This document shows, piece after piece, positions 1 through 8,314 of a DNA stretch of 64,000 nt. Both the position numbers and the translations under genes were made by a program. The notes below the pieces were generated by a model that worked only from the letters and a program-made list of their open reading frames with translations, was not told where the DNA came from and did not search any database. The stretch is from assembly GCF_014202945.1 (NCBI RefSeq), contig NZ_JACHHW010000002.1:1-64000 (forward strand), in the 5' to 3' direction. This DNA is from Zhongshania antarctica. Its GTDB lineage: Bacteria > Pseudomonadota > Gammaproteobacteria > Pseudomonadales > Spongiibacteraceae. How positions within the stretch are numbered: position 1 is the first letter of the stretch; each line of letters starts with the position of its first letter.

Positions 1-291
1 ACCTGATGGCTCTCTTAAGGGGAGACCCATCTAATGACAGGCTACCCGATATCAATCAGTTAAAGCTCATATGAAAGTTAACGGGACAGCAGTGGCCAGT
101 TTTATTGAAACTCATTTACGCTTTCACGCACAGCACTTGGGCTTAACACACGGATCATTCAGTGACAGGGAACTAAATAGGCGCGGCTGAGTCGAAGTAG
201 TTCATTCAAAAAATGCTAACACCTGCGAATCTACCGCTTCTTGCCAATAAGCTAGAGGCGGCCATTCGCTTGTAATTGCGTGGAGTAGTGC
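1..291. other. Left-edge non-coding stretch
   Basis: No gene can be supported here. A short frame open from the window edge stops at 72-74 and could be the last two dozen codons of a rightward gene, but nothing in it is recognisable. The end of the stretch holds the ribosome binding site GGAG (282-285) of the lipoprotein gene that follows. Confidence 0.4.
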
Positions 292-1314
292 ATGATGAAT
301 ACTAGCCTCAACCGGCTTGCCGGTTATTCCATTTTTGCGGGCCTTAGCCTTTTACTATTATCCGGCTGCGGTGGCTCCAGTGGCGGCTCAGCCAAAACCT
401 CAACCGCCTCATTTTCAGTCACCGACGCCCCGGTGGATGATGTCGAGGCCGTAAAAATCACCTTCAGCCGCATTGACCTCAAACCGACAAACGGCGATAT
501 CGTTAGCCTAACCTTTGATGAACCCGTAGTAATTGATAATTTGCTCAGCCTCACCGGTAACGCAGCCAGCCCAATCATATCCGACGCGGTAGTCCCGGCC
601 GGCAATTACCAGTGGCTGCGTATATTTGTTACCGGTGGCTTCCCAGATTCAACGGTACTCCCCAAGCTCGGCAACGAAGCCGATCTGTTTATTCCCGGCC
701 AACAAAACGGCAATAGCAGTAATAACGGCACGCCGCGCTCACTTCAGCTCAACACTGGTTTTACCGTTCCTGCCGGTGGCAACGCCGATTTCACCATCGA
801 CTTTGTATTGCACAAAGGCTTAACCAAGCCTGCCAACGACAAGGGTTACTACCTGCTGCGGCCCGCGATGCGCTTACTTAATAATGTTGAGGTTGGCACA
901 ATCGCAGGCAGTGTCGACTCCACGGTTATAGCAAGTAATGCCTGCAGCGGCATCACCGGCAGAAAAGTCTATCTCTACGAGGGTGACTTGAACGAAAATG
1001 CACAGTTACCCGACGATTTTTACGACCCAGGCATCAATGCGGGCAGCGATGTCGTAGACAGCGATGTGAGTGGTCAACGACCAATTAGTAGTGCCGAAGT
1101 CAGCCAGAATGACACTGGCGCTTACACTTTTGAAATTGGCTTTGTTCGCGCTACCAAGGCTGGCTACAGTATTGCCTTTACGTGTCAAGCTAGCTTGGAT
1201 GAGCCGGAATCTGACGATGACATCAGCTTTACCGAAGTGATCCCCGTTGACGTCACAGCAGGGCAAACCACCACCGTTAGTTTTAGTGAGGTGCCGGTTG
1301 CGCCAGAGCCTTAA
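292..1314 (+). CDS. DUF4382 domain lipoprotein
   Basis: Predicted envelope lipoprotein of 340 residues. A hydrophobic signal ends in the lipobox LLSGC with the lipidated cysteine near residue 26, followed by a Gly/Ser-rich linker. Residues about 37-195 match the DUF4382 pattern: a beta-rich start with VTDAPVDDVEAV, then the aspartate-rich strand FTIDFVLHKGL and the YYLRP-type strand (here YYLLRPAMRLL). The C-terminal third resembles a carboxypeptidase-regulatory-like beta sandwich ending in a TTTVSF strand. GGAG at 282-285 serves either ATG at 292 or ATG at 295. It stands alone and ends at a strong hairpin shared with the convergent gene. The function of DUF4382 proteins is not established; a structural or ligand-binding surface role is only a guess. 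Confidence 0.85.
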   Translation: MMNTSLNRLAGYSIFAGLSLLLLSGCGGSSGGSAKTSTASFSVTDAPVDDVEAVKITFSRIDLKPTNGDIVSLTFDEPVVIDNLLSLTGNAASPIISDAVVPAGNYQWLRIFVTGGFPDSTVLPKLGNEADLFIPGQQNGNSSNNGTPRSLQLNTGFTVPAGGNADFTIDFVLHKGLTKPANDKGYYLLRPAMRLLNNVEVGTIAGSVDSTVIASNACSGITGRKVYLYEGDLNENAQLPDDFYDPGINAGSDVVDSDVSGQRPISSAEVSQNDTGAYTFEIGFVRATKAGYSIAFTCQASLDEPESDDDISFTEVIPVDVTAGQTTTVSFSEVPVAPEP

Positions 1315-1321
1315 CGCCTAA

Positions 1322-1357
1322 ATACCAGTAAAACGCAGGGACGCGTTTTACTGGTAT
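1322..1357. terminator. Bidirectional terminator hairpin
   Basis: Perfect 15-bp inverted repeat (1322-1336 with 1343-1357) around the 6-base loop AGGGAC, placed exactly between the stops of two convergent genes (1314 and 1364). The stem contains GTAAAACGC/GCGTTTTAC, so each strand has a run of Ts within the stem rather than a long tail after it. Confidence 0.8.
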
Positions 1358-1363
1358 ATCCAA

Positions 1364-2824
1364 TCAAACCACCCTGTAATCACCCCAACACACCCCGCGA
1401 GTACGGCGAATATATTCATACGTCGAACCCGGCCAATTGTTAGTAATTTTATTGCCGTCCTTATACCAGCTCGCCTCGATTGCGTTCCACGCCATCTTGC
1501 CCAAGCGCCGCTGCATTTCACTGTTATATTTTTCTTCAGCCTCGGCTTTTACCTCAATCGTCGAGTGACCGTCACGATCTAAGGCAGTAATTGCATCACA
1601 AATGTAACGAGCCTGAGACTCGGACATAATCACAATGGAGTTGTGACCAAGGTTTGTATTGGGGCCATACAGCATAAATAAATTCGGGAAGCCGCTCGTC
1701 ATCATTCCTAAGTAGGCCTGAGCACCGTTACGCCAAGCATCACGCAAATGCTTGCCCTCAACGCCGCGTATATCCATTGGCGCCAAAAACGGGTTGGTTT
1801 TAAATCCGGTACCGTAAATAATGACATCAGCTGGGATGTCGCGACCGTCGGTGGTGGTAATACCGTGCTCAGTCAATTGCACAATACCGTCGACCTCCAA
1901 CTCAACATTCGACCTAGCCATCGCCGCGTAGTAGTCATCAGATACCAGTATGCGCTTCGCGCCCATGGGATAATCAGGTGTTAATTTGGCCCGCAACGCT
2001 GGGTCGCCAATATGTTTATTAATATAGCGGCGATGCATCCACAAGCCAATTCGGCAATGTAAACGTCGGCCCTGCATTATCGGGTATATCAATAATTCAT
2101 TTCGCAGCCAAATACTAAAGCGGTAGTAACTCGCCACCAGCGGGACCCGAGCCGACAACCATTGCTCCCATGCCGCGTAGGGTCTATCTAACTTGGGAAT
2201 TACCCAGTTTGCGCCACGCTGGAACACGGTCAGCTTTGCCGCCGCTGGCGCGATTTGCGGTATAAACTGCAAGGCGCTGGCGGCATTGCCAACAACGGCG
2301 ACGTGTTTATTACTAAGGTCCACATCATGCTGCCACCGCGCGGAATGAAATTGCGCGCCTTTAAACTCACTCTGACCGGGAATTTCAGGGGTAAATGGGT
2401 GATGCAATTGGCCCACGGCGGCCACTAAAAACTGACAGCGCCACTCCTCACCATCGGCGCTTCGTAGGCGCCAACATTTGGCTTGTTCATCGAATATTGC
2501 GCTAGCAACTTCCGTTGCGAAATGGATATGTTCATACAAATTGTATTTTTTGGCCGTCCCCTTGAGGTAGTCAAATATTTGCGGCTGCTCAGCCCATTTA
2601 TATTGCCAATCGGCATTATGTTCAAAAGAATAGCTGTACAGCGCTGACGCAATATCACACTCCGCACCAGGGTAATGATTTTCTCGCCATGTGCCGCCAA
2701 CCTCGTCGGCCTTTTCCAAAATCGCAAAATCGCGAATACCCGCCTTTTGCAAATGAATCGCGAGGCCCATCCCTGAGAAGCCTGCGCCAATAATGATGAT
2801 TTTTTTCTTATTACTCTCTAACAC
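1364..2824 (-). CDS. Flavin-dependent (Baeyer-Villiger-type) monooxygenase
   Basis: 486-residue NAD(P)H- and FAD-dependent monooxygenase. The FAD Rossmann motif GAGFSG is at residues 13-18. The Baeyer-Villiger fingerprint FxGxxxHxxxW reads FKGAQFHSARWQHD near residues 151-164. A second nucleotide-binding motif, VVGNAASAL, follows near 178. These place it in the FMO/BVMO superfamily, which inserts oxygen next to a ketone or oxidises soft heteroatoms; the substrate cannot be read from sequence. The second dinucleotide motif is GNAAS rather than the classic GxGxS/A, seen in some homologues. The start is GTG with GAGGATGAC upstream. It lies downstream of a lactonase-like gene on the same strand, with an AraC regulator beyond, suggesting a catabolic set in which ester or lactone products are hydrolysed. 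Confidence 0.88.
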   Translation of the reverse strand: MLESNKKKIIIIGAGFSGMGLAIHLQKAGIRDFAILEKADEVGGTWRENHYPGAECDIASALYSYSFEHNADWQYKWAEQPQIFDYLKGTAKKYNLYEHIHFATEVASAIFDEQAKCWRLRSADGEEWRCQFLVAAVGQLHHPFTPEIPGQSEFKGAQFHSARWQHDVDLSNKHVAVVGNAASALQFIPQIAPAAAKLTVFQRGANWVIPKLDRPYAAWEQWLSARVPLVASYYRFSIWLRNELLIYPIMQGRRLHCRIGLWMHRRYINKHIGDPALRAKLTPDYPMGAKRILVSDDYYAAMARSNVELEVDGIVQLTEHGITTTDGRDIPADVIIYGTGFKTNPFLAPMDIRGVEGKHLRDAWRNGAQAYLGMMTSGFPNLFMLYGPNTNLGHNSIVIMSESQARYICDAITALDRDGHSTIEVKAEAEEKYNSEMQRRLGKMAWNAIEASWYKDGNKITNNWPGSTYEYIRRTRGVCWGDYRVV

Positions 2825-2955
2825 TCGTCATCCTCAACTTGCGTTCTTTAGCTTCTCTCGCGATGCGTCACCGGACGCTAGCGTGAAACGATTGTTATTT
2901 TTCAAAAATGACCGAATGGCCTCGCAATATCGCGTACCGAGCGCAGCCCATCAAG

Positions 2956-4068
2956 CTAGTTCACGGATTCGCGCTGCGCCTTAGTGCGAGGCAACGGCAA
3001 CACTGCCACAGCAGGCATTGCCAAGCTACCCAACCAAATATGACCATCGTACTCATTAACACTGGTCACCGTATGGTAAATGCCAGCCCCCGACTGCAAA
3101 TTGAACTTAACACTGCCGTCCAAACCTAAACCGATAACAAAGCCATAGTGATCAGACGGCACGAGCAGTTCGGCGGGCAAGCCACCAAGTAATTTGCGTA
3201 TGAAAGGGTACGACGCCAAAGAATCTATCTCTTTACTTCGCAACGCGGGCATCGCCACCCAAAAGGTATCAACACCGTTAAAGCTGATATTGTCCGGCAT
3301 ACCGGGCAAACCCGCTATAAAGACATCACTCACGCCTGCTTTTGGCCCCTTTAGCCACAGACGGCTTACCCGCGACGCACCCGTTTCATTTACCAGCACC
3401 CAGTTATCGTCCGGGCCAAGGGCAACCCCATTCGCAAAATACAAACCCTGTAAATGCACCTTGGTTTGGCCTGTAGTGGGTAAATAACTCAGTAAGCGGC
3501 CGGTTGCGCTGGCCTCCACTAAATCGAAAATATAATCGTGTAAACCGAAGCGAGTTGAGACATCGCTAAACCAAATGGTGCCGTCCTCCGCGACATCGAC
3601 ATCATCAATAAAACGTAAAGAGGGATCATCGGCATAATCGACGAGCGTGGTTATTTTTCCCGAGGGTGAAACTGACAGCAAACCTTTGAAAGCATCTGCC
3701 ACAATCAAGTTTCCGCCGCCATCAAACTGCATACCCAAGGGACGGCCGCCGGTGTTAACAAACTCCTTAGCACTACCGCCGATAACTTGGCCGTCATGAA
3801 CAGCAAAGTTCACAATACGACCATCCTGGTAACCCGTATAAAAATGACCATCGGGGCCTTTTACAATATCTTCTGGGCCTGTGCCAATATTCTGCAAATA
3901 TATCGTTGCCGCCGCTAGACGTTCATTTGCTGCGAAGTCGCCGCTCAAACCAACACTAACCGGAGCGCTAAACACCACCGGCTGAAGAGGAGAGCGAACA
4001 TATAGCGCTAAACCCCCAGCGAATATGAGTAAAGCCACAATGGCACTCGCTCGAAAAAAACGTTTCAT
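2956..4068 (-). CDS. SMP-30/strictosidine synthase-like beta-propeller hydrolase
   Basis: 370-residue protein with an N-terminal signal anchor (hydrophobic residues about 8-25) followed by a six-bladed beta-propeller of the SMP-30/gluconolactonase/strictosidine-synthase superfamily. Visible blades include GPDGHFYTGYQDG, DVDVAEDGTIWFSD, YFANGVALGPDD and GLPGMPDNISF. The last two carry the Asn-Gly-Val and Asp-Asn segments that coordinate calcium in this fold. Likely a periplasmic or membrane-anchored lactonase or esterase; real strictosidine synthase activity is not expected. The ATG at 4068 has AGAGGG upstream. The gene faces away from the AraC regulator at 4174 across a 105-bp divergent promoter region containing a palindrome and an AraC-box-like sequence, and the monooxygenase lies 131 bp downstream. 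Confidence 0.82.
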   Translation of the reverse strand: MKRFFRASAIVALLIFAGGLALYVRSPLQPVVFSAPVSVGLSGDFAANERLAAATIYLQNIGTGPEDIVKGPDGHFYTGYQDGRIVNFAVHDGQVIGGSAKEFVNTGGRPLGMQFDGGGNLIVADAFKGLLSVSPSGKITTLVDYADDPSLRFIDDVDVAEDGTIWFSDVSTRFGLHDYIFDLVEASATGRLLSYLPTTGQTKVHLQGLYFANGVALGPDDNWVLVNETGASRVSRLWLKGPKAGVSDVFIAGLPGMPDNISFNGVDTFWVAMPALRSKEIDSLASYPFIRKLLGGLPAELLVPSDHYGFVIGLGLDGSVKFNLQSGAGIYHTVTSVNEYDGHIWLGSLAMPAVAVLPLPRTKAQRESVN

Positions 4069-4116
4069 TACACACCCTCTTATTGTTATCGCTTTTCAAT
4101 TTACCGCAATACCGCT

Positions 4117-4140
4117 ATGCTAAATTTAGCATTTGACGAC
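4117..4140. promoter_or_regulatory. Palindrome plus single AraC-box-like element in divergent region
   Basis: A perfect 16-bp palindrome, ATGCTAAATTTAGCAT, occupies 4117-4132. It overlaps GCATTTGACGAC (4129-4140), whose reverse complement GTCGTCAAATGC matches the directly repeated element upstream of the TonB receptor at 5268-5301. Position between the lactonase and AraC genes suggests an autoregulatory or divergent operator; this is inference from sequence similarity. Confidence 0.5.
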
Positions 4141-4173
4141 AGTCAGGCCGACTCTTTTTTGTGGATGTAAGCA

Positions 4174-5202
4174 ATGCGCCCCTTAATACGCACCTCCGCC
4201 CTAGGCGGATACAACGAACTCGTTCGCGAACTAGGTGGACAGCCAGAACCACTGCTACGGCAATTTAATATTGATCCCGAACGACTCGACGATATCAGTT
4301 ATCTTATTTTCTTCCACAGCTTAATGCAGTTGCTCGAAGCCTCGGCCGAAAAATTGCAATGTCCCGATTTTGGCCTGCGTTTATCCGCAAAACAAACTAT
4401 GGAAACCCTTGGCCCAATTGCAATTATGGCCCGCACCTCAAACACGGCAGGCGACGCCCTATTCTGCATTGCCCGCTATATCTCCCACCACAGCCCCGCC
4501 ATCACACTGGGGCTAGACAACACATCCGCACCGCAATTCCCGCGGATCACGCTCGACATTAATGTCACGGATTTCCCATACCGCCACCAAACAATAGAAA
4601 TGGCGATTGGCTTAACGGCCAATATTCACGCCATGTTAACGGAAAATCGCAAACGACCTGAAGCCGTATTGTTTCGACATAGCAGGATCTTAGAGCCAAA
4701 AGTCTATAAACGACACTTTGGCTGCCCAGTGCTCTTTAATCAAGACTGCAATGCCCTAGTGCTAACCCCGGAGCAACTTGATTTTCCGATTCGCACCGCC
4801 GACGCGTTTCAGCGCGACATCATCGCGAATTACCTCATCAAAAAAAGTGCTGGCTCGCCGCTGAGTTTCATCGAGCAAACCAATTTCATTATTAGCCGCC
4901 TGCTGCCCACCCAGTGCTGCAATATTAAAAGCGTAGCGAACGAATTGTTTATGCACCAACGCACCCTCCAGCGCCGCTTAAAAAACGAAGGCTATATCTT
5001 TGAAGAAATGGTAGACAACATCAGAAAACAGGATGCCCAAAACTTCCTCGCCGAACGACGTATGCCCATGGCGCAAATTGCCGCATTGCTCGGCTACCAG
5101 GAGCAAAGTTCATTTAATCGGGCGGCCAAGCGCTGGTTCGGGGTCACGCCCAACCGCTACCGTAAGTCACTACACACCATTGCAGGCGCAAAACCTGAGT
5201 AA
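4174..5202 (+). CDS. AraC-family transcriptional regulator (OruR/ArgR-like type)
   Basis: 342-residue regulator. Residues about 20-210 match the arabinose-binding-domain-of-AraC-type N-terminus (Pfam PF12625), common in regulators of lipid, amino-acid and hydrocarbon catabolism. Residues about 240-335 form the double helix-turn-helix: VANELFMHQRTLQRRLKNEGY as first HTH, then IAALLGYQEQSSFNRAAKRWFGVTPNRYR, the standard second HTH and signature. The ATG at 4174 is the only sensible start. It sits between a divergent lactonase/monooxygenase pair and a TonB receptor, and related 12-13-bp elements occur on both sides, so it probably controls both. The inducer is unknown. Confidence 0.9.
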   Translation: MRPLIRTSALGGYNELVRELGGQPEPLLRQFNIDPERLDDISYLIFFHSLMQLLEASAEKLQCPDFGLRLSAKQTMETLGPIAIMARTSNTAGDALFCIARYISHHSPAITLGLDNTSAPQFPRITLDINVTDFPYRHQTIEMAIGLTANIHAMLTENRKRPEAVLFRHSRILEPKVYKRHFGCPVLFNQDCNALVLTPEQLDFPIRTADAFQRDIIANYLIKKSAGSPLSFIEQTNFIISRLLPTQCCNIKSVANELFMHQRTLQRRLKNEGYIFEEMVDNIRKQDAQNFLAERRMPMAQIAALLGYQEQSSFNRAAKRWFGVTPNRYRKSLHTIAGAKPE

Positions 5203-5267
5203 GCCTTTACCGCCAGTTATAGCGTAATTGCCCAATAGAAATAATATGGACAATAGCCACGCTCAGT

Positions 5268-5301
5268 GTCGTCAAATGATAAACATATGTCATCAAATGA
5301 C
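5268..5301 (+). promoter_or_regulatory. Candidate AraC operator: two direct repeats 21 bp apart
   Basis: GTCGTCAAATGAT (5268-5280) and GTCATCAAATGAC (5289-5301) are direct repeats offset by exactly 21 bp, two helical turns, as in paired half-sites bound by AraC-family proteins. The second copy is also a small palindrome (GTCAT-CAA-ATGAC). They lie about 90 bp upstream of the TonB receptor start. A separate inverted repeat TGCCG-N9-CGGCA follows at 5308-5326. Confidence 0.6.
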
Positions 5302-5389
5302 AATTATTGCCGTAGGAATATCGGCATTCTCCACGCTCGTAAAACTGTCGTACCCGATCAGCCCTGTCATAGTTTTAAAGGAATAGTCC

Positions 5390-7825
5390 ATGCAGCAACG
5401 TCGCCCACACGCATATAAGAGTCGCCGGAATCTATTACGCGCCGGTATTTGCCTTGCCATTGCCAGCTCAAGCAGCACTGTTTTTGCTGCGCCAATGCTT
5501 GAAGAGGTACTAGTTACCGCGCAAAAGCGCAGTCAAAGCACCCAGGATATACCCGTAGCGGTCACCGGCTTAACGGGCACTCAACTCGACAAATACGGTT
5601 TTGAAAATGCCAGCGACATTTCTGCACAGGTTCCCAATATGCAGGTCAGTGGCCCCTACGGCGACATTCAACCAATCTTTGCGATTCGCGGCGTCAGCAT
5701 GTCTGACTATAGCTCTAACCAGGCCAGCCCAATTGGTGTGTATGTTGACGAAACGTATTTAGCCCCGGTGTACAGCCATGGCGCTAACTTTTTTGACATT
5801 GAACGTCTTGAGGTTCTGCGTGGCCCTCAAGGTACGCTTTACGGTAAAAATACCACCGGCGGTGCGATCAACATCATCACTCGCACCCCCCAATTTAGCG
5901 ACGAGCCCAGCAATTACATCAAGCTCGGTGCTGGCAGCTTTAATGCCACCAGCGCTGAAGCGGGCGCAGAAACCCAGCTCATTGACGGTATTCTCGCGGC
6001 ACGCGGTGCATTAAGTTTCAAGCGCGACGAAGGTTACGTCGACATTGTCGGTCGTAGTGAAAAAGGCGCCCAAACCGATTTTCAAGGCGGCCGCTTCGCC
6101 TTGCATTTTGCGCCCAACGACACCTGGGACGCCGTCTTTAAATACACTACCTCTGGTAACGACGCCCTGAGCACGCCAGCCCGAAATGAAGGTCGCACCG
6201 ATCTTCTCGGTGCCCCGAATTCAGATTACAACGCCTACTCACGTCAGAGCCGCAATTTAGATTTCCATGAAACTGAGGCCAATGAAGTTGGCGCGCTGAT
6301 CACCAATACTGAAATCCTCGGCTTAACCGTCACCTTTGCTGGCGATGGTTTCTCTATCACCTCGGTATCGTCTTATTATGACGCCGACTATTATCAAAAA
6401 GCAGACACCGACGGCTCGCCCAACGACTTGCTCACCATCACCTGGTCGTCAGACACCATCGGCTACAGCCAGGATCTGCGTTTCTCTTCGGAATTCGACG
6501 GCATGTTCAACATCATTGCCGGTGTGTATTTCGGCTATGAAGACCAATATATGCACAATATCTACGACATCTTTGACACACCACCAGATGTACGAGTTGG
6601 TCTTGCAAAACCCGATACAGTTCAACAATATCCATTTTTGCTCGATTACGGCATGCTCGATCAGCGCATGGAAACCCAAAAAACTAGTTTAGCCGCTTAC
6701 TCTCAGATGCGTTTTGATTTTACTGACCGCTTCGGCATGGATTTAGGTCTGCGCTACACCAAAGACGGCAACGAGCAAACCTACTTCAATATTTCCCGGG
6801 TCGGTTATGACGGCAGCCCTCGAGGGACTTATGTACCGGGCAACACCACCGGAGTTGACGACGCCTATATTTCGCTACCACTGTCGCAGTCGCAGCTAAT
6901 TGATATTCTCGGCGACCCAACGCTATTGCTAAACCTACTAAACATCGGCTATACCCACGGCCCCTACACACTCGACTCGGCGCCCGAGCTCGAGGCAAAT
7001 GAAGCGGAGTGGACTGGCAAACTTGGCCTTGACTACCGCATAAACGAAGATGTAATGGTCTATGTAAGCGCTAGCCACGGCTACCGCAGCGGCAGTTTCA
7101 ATGGCGGCGCGTACTATCTCGCCCGCCCTATCGAGACCGCCTATGCATCACCAGAATATATTGACGCGTTTGAAGTTGGCTTCAAAGCCGACCTGCTCGA
7201 CAACAGCATGCGCTTGAACGCAGCACTGTTCTCCTACGATTACACCGACCAGCAATTTATCAACGTCGTCGGCTTCTCTAACTTCCTTGAGAACGCGGGT
7301 AGTTCAAAAATTGCTGGCGCCGAAGCAGAATTGTGGGCACGCATAACGGAAAGACTCACCCTGCAAATTGGTCTTGGCTTTTTGCAAACCGAGTTCTCTG
7401 AGTTGACCCTAGCCAATACCGAAACCATTGCTGACGCAGATGATCGGGTTGACCTAAGCGGCAATGAGCTAATCTCAGCACCCAAGCTGAACTACAGCAT
7501 TTCGCTGGATTACGATATTTTGGTGACCGAAGCGGGCTACCTCACCACCAACCTAAATGGCAACTTCCAAGATGACCAGTGGTATAGCGCCTACAACGAT
7601 GAATACGGCTACGGCGCTATTCGCCAAGACGCCTATTGGTTGTTCAACGCACGCACCAGCTGGCACGCCGCCGACGACAGCTACTCTGTGTCGCTGTGGG
7701 TGAAGAATCTGATGGATGAAGAGTACGATAGCTACGCGATTAATCTGCAAGCAGGCTTCGGGCACGACAACTACCTTGCCGGCCCACCACGGAGCTATGG
7801 TGCGGAATTTACGTATCGCTTCTGA
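5390..7825 (+). CDS. TonB-dependent outer-membrane receptor
   Basis: 811-residue receptor for energy-dependent uptake across the outer membrane. A signal peptide ends near VFA-AP, followed by a TonB-box-like LEEVLVTAQKR. The plug domain (about 40-160) carries VYVDETYL and the conserved end DIERLEVLRGPQGTLYGKNTTGGAINIITR. The rest forms the beta barrel and finishes with the aromatic GAEFTYRF, the usual C-terminal assembly signal. AAAGGA precedes the ATG at 5390. Candidate AraC-box repeats upstream and the adjacent AraC gene suggest induction by the substrate of the neighbouring monooxygenase/lactonase pair. The plug resembles receptors common in degraders of hydrophobic compounds, but the ligand is not deducible. 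Confidence 0.93.
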   Translation: MQQRRPHAYKSRRNLLRAGICLAIASSSSTVFAAPMLEEVLVTAQKRSQSTQDIPVAVTGLTGTQLDKYGFENASDISAQVPNMQVSGPYGDIQPIFAIRGVSMSDYSSNQASPIGVYVDETYLAPVYSHGANFFDIERLEVLRGPQGTLYGKNTTGGAINIITRTPQFSDEPSNYIKLGAGSFNATSAEAGAETQLIDGILAARGALSFKRDEGYVDIVGRSEKGAQTDFQGGRFALHFAPNDTWDAVFKYTTSGNDALSTPARNEGRTDLLGAPNSDYNAYSRQSRNLDFHETEANEVGALITNTEILGLTVTFAGDGFSITSVSSYYDADYYQKADTDGSPNDLLTITWSSDTIGYSQDLRFSSEFDGMFNIIAGVYFGYEDQYMHNIYDIFDTPPDVRVGLAKPDTVQQYPFLLDYGMLDQRMETQKTSLAAYSQMRFDFTDRFGMDLGLRYTKDGNEQTYFNISRVGYDGSPRGTYVPGNTTGVDDAYISLPLSQSQLIDILGDPTLLLNLLNIGYTHGPYTLDSAPELEANEAEWTGKLGLDYRINEDVMVYVSASHGYRSGSFNGGAYYLARPIETAYASPEYIDAFEVGFKADLLDNSMRLNAALFSYDYTDQQFINVVGFSNFLENAGSSKIAGAEAELWARITERLTLQIGLGFLQTEFSELTLANTETIADADDRVDLSGNELISAPKLNYSISLDYDILVTEAGYLTTNLNGNFQDDQWYSAYNDEYGYGAIRQDAYWLFNARTSWHAADDSYSVSLWVKNLMDEEYDSYAINLQAGFGHDNYLAGPPRSYGAEFTYRF

Positions 7826-7829
7826 TCCC

Positions 7830-7895
7830 TTAGCGTCAGCCAGCTGACGCTAAACCTCTGTCGATAGCAGGTCACGCAAGGAAGCGACCTGCTAT
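7830..7895 (+). terminator. Two consecutive hairpins after TonB receptor
   Basis: Hairpin 1: TTAGCGTCAG (7830-7839) pairs with CTGACGCTAA (7844-7853). Hairpin 2: ATAGCAGGTC (7864-7873) pairs with GACCTGCTAT (7886-7895), optionally extended by an inner CGC/GCG. Neither has a clear U-tract, so termination is likely but not certain. Confidence 0.55.
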
Positions 7896-7962
7896 ATACT
7901 GCAACCATTACCACGCCCCTCCTCCTGCTCAGCAAAACTCACATTATTGAAGGCCGTGCACT

Positions 7963-8107
7963 CGCTACGCCGTATCCGTGTGGGGAAAAACCTCGCCGAT
8001 GAAGAATACGATGTCTACGGTATCAACCCGCAAGCGGGTTTTGGTCACGACAAAACCTTGGCGACCAACCCAGTAGTTATGGTGCGGAGACGACTTATTG
8101 TTTCTAA
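7963..8107 (+). pseudogene. Remnant of a second TonB receptor C-terminus
   Basis: Translating across frames gives RYAVSVW, then KNLADEEYDVYGINPQAGFGHD, then GDQPSSYGAETTYCF and a stop. This lines up with the last 45 residues of the intact receptor just upstream (SYSVSLWVKNLMDEEYDSYAIN, QAGFGHD, PPRSYGAEFTYRF). The three pieces lie in three different frames, so at least two frameshifts have occurred. It begins about 140 bp after the intact gene's stop, has no start codon and no upstream barrel, and looks like what remains of a tandem receptor copy after deletion. Confidence 0.85.
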
Positions 8108-8314
8108 TAATTAGCACCGGAATATTAACGTTGCACCGCCATTAACACCCTCTACTTCCCGCAAAAAGAGCGACTTGTCTCGGCACGCTCCAACGCAAAC
8201 ACTAAGCATAAGCTGCGCATTCTACGTATTGAAAGCGTCCTAACAATATAGGCAATATGGTGGCCTGTGTACTCATCCATTCCGCAACACAGCCGGAATA
8301 GGAGCCGTAAGTCT

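Noticed and set aside
3-74. Possible C-terminal end of a gene entering from the left
   Set aside because: Only about 23 codons, with no recognisable sequence and no independent support.
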